A DNA stretch of 16,395 bases. It comes from Xanthoparmelia taractica. Taxonomy: Eukaryota; Ascomycota; Lecanoromycetes; Lecanorales; Parmeliaceae. The number at the start of each line of letters is the position of its first letter. Positions within the stretch are counted from its first letter, which is position 1. Location of the stretch: assembly GCA_033085395.1 (NCBI GenBank), contig JANQBS010000526.1, positions 1 through 16,395 on the forward strand. The letters are read 5' to 3'. The notes below the pieces were generated by a model that was given only the letters and a program-made list of their open reading frames with translations, was not told where the DNA came from and made no database searches. The position numbers and the translations under genes were made by a program. Shown here one piece after another: positions 9,401-16,395 of the stretch.

Positions 9401-10549
9401 AGAGACGGCAGAAATGGAATTTAAAGTCCTCAACATCCCCTTGAGTTACATTGACTCCGTGACCAAAACCGTTGTACAGGTTAGTGGAACTGTTTGGCAC
9501 CTGCGAGTTCAGAAAGGTATTGACAACCAATTCGTAGTTTCGGACCGATGAATTACTAAAACACGGTGAAGAAGCGACAAAGCTTGCAGCAGAGGAAGCA
9601 GTAAAGATCTGTGTGGCATGGGACCAACCTAGTTGGGATGAACTGGATTGGAGTCGGATCAAGGAGCTTCGGACACGGGAAATAGTCGAACGTCGCAAGA
9701 AAGAAGCTACCAAAGCCCAGGAAGCTCGTGCGCTCGATTGCCCGAACCTCGTCAAGCACGTAAGACACGGAGTGTGATAAACTGCCATGTGTATACTGAT
9801 ACGTTCTAGTTTTCGATGCTCCATGACGAATGGCTCGTCAAAGAAAATATAGCACAGTTGAGGCAATTAATGTCAGATCAGAACTTACAACTCCTTCCCG
9901 ACTACGAACAGCGAATATCCGTCTTGAAGGACTTGGGGTTCATTGACCAGCACTCAAGGGTTGAGCTCAAGGGCAAGGTAGCCTGTGAGGTAAGCTTGAC
10001 CGTACGACGCCTCTCTCTTCTTGCCGGTCGTTGACAAGGGGTGTCCAGATTCACTCGGCTGATGAACTTGTCCTTACTGAGCTTATACTCGAAAATGTGC
10101 TTGCAGATTTCCAACCAGAAGAAATTGTCGCTCTTCTCTCTGCATTTGTCTTCCAGGAAAAGACCGAGGCCGAGCCTATCTTGACTCATCATCTGCAAAA
10201 GGGCAAGGAGACGATCGTTGCTATCTCCGAGAAAGTGAACGCTTTCCAGACGCAGCATCAAGTCATTCTCTCAAGCGATGACTCGAACGACTTTGTGAGT
10301 CACCCTCGGTTTGGCCTTGTGGAGGTGGTATATGAGTGGGCCAGGGGAATGTCATTCAATCGGATCACCGACCTGACGGATGTATTGGAAGGGACTATCG
10401 TTCGCGTTATCACGAGATTGGACGAGACGTGTAGAGAGGTGAAGAACGCAGCAAGGATCATCGGAGACCCTGAGCTCTTCACAAAAATGCAAATGGCGCA
10501 AGAGCTAATCAAACGTGACATCACTGCGGTTGCCTCGCTCTATATGTGA
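6413..10549 (+). CDS. SKI2: Ski2, DEVH-box RNA helicase of the SKI complex (six exons)
   Basis: The Ski2 family forms the cytoplasmic SKI complex with Ski3 and Ski8, which unwinds and feeds mRNA to the exosome for 3'-5' decay. Exons by my reading: 6413-6627, 6677-9182, 9237-9479, 9538-9759, 9810-9989 and 10049-10549. They give 1288 residues, a normal length for fungal Ski2. Motifs: AHTSAGKT (residues 342-349, Walker A), DEVH (433-436), SAT (464-466), an RGG-rich insert (about 547-600), FAMGLNLPTRT, and QMAGRAGRRG (755-764, motif VI). The winged-helix and arch region begins near 786, and the C-terminal DSHCT helical domain ends in DITAVASLYM. The N-terminal FFPFAPGGLEGV segment is typical of Ski2 rather than Mtr4. 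The start is the first ATG after an in-frame TAA at 6392. Introns 1 (49 bp, CTGAC branch), 4 and 5 are standard; introns 2 and 3 are discussed separately. No disabling change is seen. Confidence 0.93.
6628..6676 (+). other. SKI2 intron 1
   Basis: 49 bp, GTATGT donor, CTGAC branch at 6661-6665, TAG acceptor. The frame requires the acceptor at 6676; the CAG at 6694-6696 would shift it. The split codon restores Gln-Arg-Trp, as expected before the conserved THTRT-like stretch (here APTQTRT). Confidence 0.85.
9183..9236 (+). other. SKI2 intron 2 with a weak donor and an in-frame stop
   Basis: 54 bp, phase 0: donor GTGGAG, CTGAC branch at 9222-9226, TTCAG acceptor. Its length is a multiple of three, but TGA at 9189-9191 is in frame. 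Conserved Ski2 sequence (RVVIFRK, then EGIRTAGVLLREG) resumes exactly at the proposed borders, so splicing is well supported despite the poor donor. Confidence 0.78.
9480..9537 (+). other. SKI2 intron 3
   Basis: 58 bp, phase 0: donor GTTAGT, TTGAC branch-like site near 9520-9524, GTAG acceptor. It joins KTVVQ to FRTDELLKHGEEATKL and moves the frame from the 9354-type frame, which stops at 9549, to that of the downstream helical segment. The alternative would be a frameshift; the complete splice signals make an intron more likely. Confidence 0.65.
9760..9809 (+). other. SKI2 intron 4
   Basis: 50 bp, GTAAGA donor, ACTGAT branch near 9794, CTAG acceptor, phase 0. It joins NLVKH to FSMLHDEWLVKE. 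Confidence 0.85.
9990..10048 (+). other. SKI2 intron 5
   Basis: 59 bp, GTAAGC donor, TTGAC branch at 10031-10035, CCAG acceptor, phase 0. It joins KVACE to IHSADELVLTE. Confidence 0.85.
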
Positions 10550-11046
10550 GGCATGGATACCTTATATAGGAATCGTCATGTGAAGCTTTCTGATGTATTG
10601 CCCACACCACCAACATCCCCTGTGAGTAATTGTGCATTGCGAATACGTGGCTGGCGGGACGAGGATGGTGGCACACTGAGAATAAAATTCCAGAGGTGCT
10701 GTTATGTGGTTGGTTCTAAAGTAGTACAATAAGCCAATAGAATACTTTGATATAATACAATAGGGTGATATTCGAAATCTTGGCGGACTGTTGCACCTTG
10801 TCTCTCCCACCACGAAACTTTTCCCACCCACGCACAACAAGCACATGTTGTTCCTGACCTACGTACAGCCTTAGGCTAGCATCCACAACCTGGTCTGAGC
10901 GCGCTACCTAAGCCTCGACTATCCGACTTCTACGCACCCCTAGGTCGAATAGACCGCTTTTCGATCGCCGCCCACCATCCCCACCCCCCCAACCTTGCTT
11001 CAGTCACACGGTCTTGGGCGCATTTTCGCGCCAGCTATAAGAAAGA
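10550..11046 (+). promoter_or_regulatory. SKI2 3' flank and importin promoter
   Basis: 497 bases between two genes on the same strand. AATAAA at 10681-10686, about 130 bases after the SKI2 stop, is a plausible poly(A) signal. The distal part is pyrimidine/C-rich (for example CCCACCATCCCCACCCCCCC near 10973-10992). A TATAAG lies just before the next ATG, too close to be an ordinary TATA box. No gene or RNA recognised. Confidence 0.4.
10681..10686 (+). terminator. Putative poly(A) signal of SKI2 (AATAAA)
   Basis: Canonical hexamer 131 bases after the stop codon. The cleavage site is not determined. Confidence 0.35.
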
Positions 11047-14000
11047 ATGGATGTCACGCTGCTTCGTAACCGCATACAGTCGACAGTTGACCCAAATGCA
11101 GACGCGAGACGTCAAGCCGAACTAGACTTGAGATATGTGAGTCCGCGGATGCTCTTTTTCCTAGAATTGTGCTAACAAGAGAAACTCAAGGCGGAAGAAC
11201 AACCTGGTTTTACCAATGCTCTTCTGGACATACTGCAGGCGGAGCAGGACAACAGCATACGCCTTTCCAGTACGTTTTCCAGCTGCCTTATACTGGCACC
11301 GCTAATCCATATACCAGCTGTTGTATACCTCAAAAACCGAGTTACTAAAGCATGGCAACCAAACCATGACCCTGTAGCACAAAAACCAATACCGGACGAC
11401 GAGAAGCTTGACCTTCGGAACCGCCTTTTACCTATATTAGCGTCTTCGTCACCCCAAGTCCGGATACAACTCATACCAATTCTACAAAAAATATTATCAT
11501 ATGACTTCCCTGCCAAATGGCCCAACTTCCTAGATATAACGATGCAACTATTGAACACCAATGATGCAGCCTCGGTCTTCGCAGGCTTACATTGTATGCT
11601 GGCTATATGCCGGATGTATAGATTTAAGGGAGGGGAGAATAGAGGGCACTTCAACCAGATCGTTGAGGCATCTTTCCCACAACTGCTGGGTATTGCCACA
11701 CGGCTAGTTGAAGAAACAAGCGTGGAGGCATGGGAAATGTTACATATCATCATGAAAGCGTACAAACATGCGATCTATGTGGGTCCACCCTCTGTATGCC
11801 AAAAACTCCTGACATGCTGACATGCATGAAGTTCGAATTACCTGGATACCTGATGCATCAAAACCGAATGGTTGGTTGGTGTACCCTGTTCCTGACTATC
11901 GTCGGCAAAGAGGCTCCAGTCCACGCCCTAGATGAGGACTACGAAGAGCGAGAAAGAAATCACTTCTGGAAGTCAAAGAAGTGGGCGTACGCAAATCTCA
12001 ACCGGCTGTTTGTGCGGTATGTACTACGCATCCAGTGGCTGGATCTTGTCAATCGGCGCTTACTGAATTGTCTAAAGATATGGCAGCCCCAGCACCAACC
12101 AGAAAAATGCCCCTCCAGAAATGGTAGAATTCTCTAAATCATTTCTCGCGAATTTCGCTCCTGAAATCCTCAAAGGATACTTGCAGTCAGTCGAGAAGTG
12201 GGCTTCCAAAACAACATGGCTCAGCAAGCCATCACTATCGTATACACTAAGCTTTCTGGACGAGTGCGTAAAGCCGAAGGCAATGTGGAACCACCTCAAA
12301 CCGCACATGGATACCCTGATCTCTCACGTTTTCTTTCCCATACTGTGCCAATCAGATGAAGACATTGAACTCTTTGACTCGGACCCTCCAGAATACCTTC
12401 ATCGCAAGCTGAACTTCTACGAAGAAGTCTCAGCGCCTGATGTTGCTGCAACTAATTTCCTAGTCTCATTGACAAAGAGTCGCAAGAAGCAGACGTTTTT
12501 GATTCTAAGTTTTGTCAACGGCGTCGTCAACAAGTACGAATCTGCTCCGGACAACCAGAAGAACGCTCGAGAGAAGGAAGGAGCACTTCGCATGATCGGA
12601 ACACTGGCTTCTGTCATCCTGAGCAAAAAGAGCCCAATAGCCGATCAAGTCGAGTATTTCTTTGTCCGGCACGTTTTTCCGGAGTTCCGCAGTCCCTATG
12701 GATTTCTTCGGGCGCGAGCTTGCGATACATTGGGCAAATTTGAGCAACTTGAATTCAAGGACCCCAGCAACTTGCTCACCATTTACCGAAATATACTCGA
12801 ATCGATGGCTGATCCTGCGCTGCCAGTACGTGTAGAGGCAGCCCTCGCCCTTCAACCTCTCATCCGACACGAAGTCATTCGGGCGTCCATGCAACAGAAC
12901 ATACCGCAGATAATGCAGCAACTATTGAAGCTAGCCAACGAAGTCGATGTAGATGCACTAGCTAATGTTATGGAGGACTTTGTTGAAGAATTCGCCGCCG
13001 AGCTCACCCCTTTTGCAGTTGCTTTGAGTGAGCAACTGCGGGATACCTACCTTCGGATTGTCCGCGAATTATTAGAAAGGCAGAGCGCCAAGGATGATGA
13101 AGAGACCTATGGAGAGTTCTTAGACGACAAGAGCATTACCGCACTCGGCGTTCTCCAAACCATTGGCACTCTCATTCTTACCCTGGAGGCGACACCGGAC
13201 GTTTTGATGCATCTGGAAACGATACTTATGCCAGTGATCCAAATCACCCTCGAGAACAAGCTCTTTGATTTGTACAACGAGGTTTTCGAGATCATTGACA
13301 GCTGCACTTTCTCAGCTAAATCAGTATCACCAACAATGTGGCAAGCTTTCGTGTTGATGCACAAGACCTTCAAGTCTGGCGCAGAATTATACCTGGAAGA
13401 TATGCTACCAGCTTTGGATAATTTCGTGTCATATGGAGCGGAAATGCTTGTCCAGACTCCCACATACATCGAAGCCCTTGTTGGTATGGTATCGGACATA
13501 TTCCACGACGAAAAAGTTGGAGGTATGGATCGGATCTGCGGCTGTAAGCTTGCAGAAGCAATTATGCTCAACCTTCGGGGGCATGTTGACCGATTCGTTC
13601 CCACCTTCGTGGAGTTAGCTATGAGAATGCTATCAAGCAACGAGCTCAAGGTCAAGTCTTACAGAATACACCTCATGGAAATGGTCATAAACGCCATATA
13701 CTACAATCCGGTGATCGCTCTGCATGTCTTAGAGTCAAAGGGATGGACCAACAAGTTCTTTAGCTCTTGGTTTTCGAATATCGAGAGCTTTACCCGAGTT
13801 CATGACAAGAAATTGTCCATTGCCGCAATAAGCTCCCTGCTGACACTGAACGCCAATGATGTACCCACCAGCGTTCAACAAGGCTGGCCGAGATTACTGC
13901 AGGGCGTAGTCCGCTTATTTCAGACCCTCCCAGCGGCATTAAAGAGTAAGCCAACCACCACCTCCACCGTGTTAGTCATACCACTTACAGCGCCTAGACC

Positions 14001-14549
14001 GCGAAGAGGCTACAAAAGAAGGAGACTTCACCCTCAACGACGATGACAATGACGATGAAGATCAAGAAGAGTGGGACGGAGAGACATGGACCAACGAAGG
14101 TGAGGACACCGAGGACGTCAAGGACGAAAGTGCCGCTTATCTGGAGTTTCTCAAAGAAGAAGTGAGTAAATCCGTGACATTGCGATCGAAGCCAGCTGAA
14201 GGAGAAAACCAGTCCGAGAAATTCGGTGCCGCACAGGACGAATCCGACGACGAACTGGAAGAGGAGACCTTGCTCGAGACTCCCCTTGACAAAGTGGAAC
14301 CTTACGGGCTGTTCAAGAGAACTTTATTCAGTACGCATGGCCTCCAATGATCTACCATTTTGTCGACTGACACGCTCGTTTTAAGAGTTACAACAGGAGC
14401 AGCCACAGCTCTATGACAATCTCACAAAAATCCTTAATCCTGAAGAGCAGCAGATCGTCCAAGCAGTCATCGTGCAAGCGGATGCGAACGCTGTAGCCGC
14501 TCAGGCCGTCGCAGCTGCTACAGCTTCGCAAACCAACGGTGGCCATTGA
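11047..14549 (+). CDS. NMD5: Importin-beta family nuclear transport receptor, Nmd5/Sxm1 (importin-7/8) type, eight exons
   Basis: A karyopherin that would carry cargo such as ribosomal proteins or histones through the nuclear pore, with RanGTP releasing the load. Exons by my reading: 11047-11136, 11191-11269, 11318-11778, 11832-12016, 12087-13945, 13998-14161, 14213-14330 and 14386-14549. They give 1039 residues, close to yeast Nmd5 and to importin-7/8. The N-terminus (MDVTLLRNRIQSTVDPNADA, then AELDLRYAEEQPGF) is an importin-beta N-terminal domain. The body is alpha-helical HEAT-like repeats (SYDFPAKWPNF, FVRHVFPEF, DALANVMEDFVEEFAAELTP). An acidic segment with DDDNDDEDQEEW lies near residues 906-917, a hallmark of the importin-7/8 group, followed by ETLLETPLDKVEPYGLFK and an Ala/Gln-rich tail. 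The choice between Nmd5 and Sxm1 rests on length only. The frame is intact once introns are removed. Confidence 0.9.
11137..11190 (+). other. Importin intron 1
   Basis: 54 bp, GTGAGT donor, GCTAAC branch at 11171-11176, AAG acceptor, phase 0. It joins LDLRY to AEEQPGF, a conserved importin-beta N-terminal stretch. Confidence 0.85.
11270..11317 (+). other. Importin intron 2
   Basis: 48 bp, GTACGT donor, GCTAAT branch near 11301, CCAG acceptor. It splits a Thr codon and joins IRLS to TVVYLKNRV. Confidence 0.85.
11779..11831 (+). other. Importin intron 3
   Basis: 53 bp, GTGGGT donor, CTGAC at 11809-11813 and 11817-11821, AAG acceptor, phase 0. It joins YKHAIY to FELPGYL. Confidence 0.82.
12017..12086 (+). 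other. Importin intron 4 (borders less certain)
   Basis: With a strong GTATGT donor at 12017 and CAG at 12086 (70 bp), the frame continues as LFVR-PSTNQKNAPPEMVEF. A CAG at 12092 also keeps the frame and removes two residues. A GTACTA donor at 12021 paired with the AG at 12102 would keep the conserved Tyr after FVR, but that donor is weak. Confidence 0.6.
13946..13997 (+). other. Importin intron 5
   Basis: 52 bp, GTAAGC donor, ACTTAC branch-like site, CTAG acceptor. It joins AALK to NREEATKEGDF; the earlier CAG at 13990 would break the frame. Confidence 0.8.
14162..14212 (+). other. Importin intron 6, in frame and without stop codons
   Basis: 51 bp, GTGAGT donor, GCTGA branch-like site at 14195, CCAG acceptor. 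Splicing gives FLKEESEKFGAAQ, which reads like the family. Retention would add 17 residues without ending the protein. Confidence 0.65.
14331..14385 (+). other. Importin intron 7
   Basis: 55 bp, GTACGC donor, CTGAC branch at 14367-14371, TTAAG acceptor. It splits a Lys codon and joins KRTLF to KLQQEQPQLYDNL. Confidence 0.8.
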
Positions 14550-14929
14550 TTTTGTTTCTTCTGTTGGTGTATAGGGTATGTGACTGCTGCTCTTATTATG
14601 TGCGGTGTTCGGAAATCATGGAGCAAGGGGGCACAGATTCTGAATGATCATAAGCGAGCGGGTTCTAGATTTGATTGGTTCTGACCAATGTATTGAGTGA
14701 ATAGAGGATGCTTATGGCGTTTGGGGATAGACAGCCAAATGGCCGGCAATCTTCCACCGATATTGCTGCATCAGGGCTGAACGTCTACGAGTAACAAGGT
14801 CTTGGCAAGATATCCTTGCGTCGATTATGGCTCAAGCACTACCTTATTCTTAGATAAAGGGATAATGAAGCTAAATAACCCTTTGGCTGCCGTGTTCAGT
14901 GTAAAAAATTCAAAAACTCCGACTTTTTT
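14550..14929 (+). other. 3' flank of the importin gene
   Basis: About 380 bases of normal composition between the importin stop and the second RIPed block. I see no gene, no RNA and no canonical AATAAA. CA and TG remain common until about 14925, so RIP does not visibly reach in. Confidence 0.4.
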
Positions 14930-16319
14930 TAGGTAAAATTATAATCGACTTGATTACTAAGTTTATAATTATAATTCGAATTTTATTAGATTAAAAAATC
15001 GATTAAAAATTGATATTTTTTCTATTTTTAGAAATATTCTAGATTATTAAATAATATTACTATTATTAGTATAAGTTTAGATTCTTTCTATTTATAATAA
15101 TAGTTTTCTATAAATAGAACTACTTATTATTAAAAAAAGCTTATAGTATAAGTATTATTAATTAAATATTATAGATTATTAGTTATTGATAATATAAAAG
15201 ACTCTCGAATCTTATAGAATCTCGTAGAATTTATTAAATATTCTAGAATACTTTAATTAATTAATTATTTATTTATATACGTATCTACTTAAATTATATA
15301 TTCGTTAACTTTCTTCTATTCTTCTATTAGAATAGATAATAATTTATAATTATAAATTCTATTAAAGAGATCTTTCTTATTCGAGTAGAAATTTAATTAT
15401 ATTACTAATACGATCGAGTATATCTTTATAATAAACGATAATTTTAGTTTATACGCGAGATAACTCACTCGACGTTTAATAATAAACGATTCAATACGTT
15501 AAATAAATAGCTCAAGTACGAAGTAATTATTATATAAGCGTAAACATATCTTCTTTCTTAGCGTAAGATTAATATAGCGCATATCGTAATAATATATTTT
15601 CTTATTATATTAATTTAAGCGATAGATTTCTCGATCTCTTCTCGTCTTATTACTCGAAATTAAAAAAAGTTTTTTAAAGATCGACTAATAATCCTAAGGC
15701 GTTATTAATATAAAACTCGTATATAATTTTATTTAACGTCGCGTCGATAAAAGCATTACGTAAATTATTTAAAATAATCTATATATAGAATAATATAATA
15801 ATAAAGTTCTCGTTTAAATTTACGATTAGATAATAGCGTAGAGCGATCTTTATCGTTTAATTAATTCGTTTTAACTATTCGTCTATTTAAGAATATAATA
15901 TTATAGAAATTAATATTTTAATATTTAATTTAATAAATAGTATTTTTTAGAAGTTTAATATAAACTTATTATCTTAATTAAAGATAATCGCTAAAGATAC
16001 TTTTTAGTCGTGCTTTATTATAGAAGTAAAAAAGATATCGATTTACTCTATAGTGCTTTAAGTATTCTCTTCGAGAATTATTAATAGCTTTTTACTAAAC
16101 TTACATAATATAATAAAAATTATATTATAGATATTTCTTCGTATAGACGATAGAGTAACGATAAAGCTTATTTCTATTATATAAAAAGATACTAATAAAG
16201 AAGTAATTAAGCGTAGCGATTCGTATAGCGAATATTTCTTCGTTTAATTAACTTAATGTTTCGAGTAATAATAAATATATTTCTATAGTCGTCGAGATAG
16301 CTTTCGTAGATATAAGAAG
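14930..16319 (-). mobile_element. Second RIPed Ty3/gypsy fragment (integrase to 3' end), minus strand
   Basis: Same composition as the left block: CA and TG nearly absent, CG kept. The minus strand reads, through RIP stops, as gypsy integrase: a degenerate zinc-finger tail followed by VN*TKKYSLYESL (about 16205-16255), IIFN*D with the catalytic Asp turned to Asn (codon 15977-15979), the IYEFYINNALGLLVDL segment (about 15676-15725), the LRLY GPF/SH3-like tail near 15500-15560, and possibly a chromodomain near 15200-15320. Wording differs clearly from the left element, so it is another family. RT and gag are absent: the frame is cut at 16320 by the DNA-transposon end. The 3' LTR is not identifiable. 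Confidence 0.75.
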
Positions 16320-16395
16320 TACGGGTCGGAAAGGTGTGGTATCTGTTAAACATAGTCGTTTTTAACTTTTTTTCAACTTTTTTTAAAAAATTATA
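16320..16395 (+). mobile_element. End of a DNA transposon, same terminus as 55-77, cut by the window edge
   Basis: TACGGGTCGG at 16320 through GGTGTGGTAT at 16342 is the exact reverse complement of 55-77. Beyond it the sequence differs from the left copy and ends in A/T-rich repeats of CAACTTTTTTT type. It interrupts the integrase zinc-finger region of the adjacent gypsy fragment at a TA. The body lies outside the window. Confidence 0.55.

Noticed and set aside
9393..9866. Long antisense open frame (157 codons) over SKI2
   Set aside because: It is the reverse complement of conserved coding sequence and encodes no recognisable protein; likewise the other antisense frames over both genes.
6413..10549. 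SKI2 as a frameshifted pseudogene
   Set aside because: Each frame change or stop coincides with a short GT..AG segment with a branch site, and conserved helicase sequence resumes exactly after it.
10562..10846. 94-codon minus-strand frame between the genes
   Set aside because: Its composition is unremarkable, it has no domain, and it overlaps the likely SKI2 3' end.
11172..11765. 197-codon antisense frame over the importin 5' part
   Set aside because: It crosses two well-supported introns of the sense gene and resembles no protein family.
55..16342. One giant cargo-carrying transposon bounded by the inverted repeats
   Set aside because: The repeats face outward, each abuts a truncated gypsy frame on its inner side, and the outer flanks (ending CATCAAAT at 54, starting CTGTTAAA at 16343) show no target duplication.
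16350..16395. Possible terminator or tandem repeat of CAACTTTTTTT
   Set aside because: Only two short copies in low-complexity sequence at the window edge; too little to call.

Overview
The window looks like a filamentous ascomycete (Pezizomycotina) chromosome. The genes have many short introns of about 48-70 bp with GT..AG ends and CTGAC/CTAAC-type branch sites. Two AT-rich blocks carry the signature of repeat-induced point mutation (RIP): CA and TG dinucleotides are almost gone while CG is kept. Positions 121-180 and 15241-15300, for example, contain no CA or TG at all. I cannot name the species.

Layout: (a) 1-77 is the end of a non-RIPed DNA transposon. (b) About 78-5690 is a RIP-destroyed Ty3/gypsy retrotransposon on the minus strand; protease, reverse transcriptase (RT), RNase H and integrase can still be read through the mutations. 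A non-RIPed 156-bp LTR-like insertion with a 5-bp target duplication sits inside its pol at 1747-1902. (c) About 5691-6412 is a normal-composition leader and promoter region. (d) 6413-10549 is a six-exon gene for Ski2, the DEVH-box RNA helicase of the SKI complex (1288 aa predicted). (e) 10550-11046 is intergenic. (f) 11047-14549 is an eight-exon gene for an importin-beta family receptor of the Nmd5/Sxm1 (importin-7/8) type (1039 aa predicted). (g) 14550 to about 14929 is the gene's 3' flank. (h) About 14930-16319 is a second, different RIPed gypsy element, also on the minus strand, with only the integrase-to-3' part present. (i) 16320-16395 is the end of a DNA transposon with the same terminal sequence as at 55-77, inverted.

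The two genes are conserved housekeeping functions: cytoplasmic 3'-5' mRNA decay through the exosome, and nuclear import. I see no functional link between them beyond being tandem on the plus strand. Both have intact reading frames once introns are removed, so RIP has not visibly damaged this gene island although degenerate repeats lie a few hundred bases away on each side.

The most informative part is the layered history of the repeats. Gypsy elements were RIPed to saturation, and later short insertions (the 156-bp LTR-like element and the two DNA-transposon ends) still carry CA/TG. I found no credible new multi-gene system.
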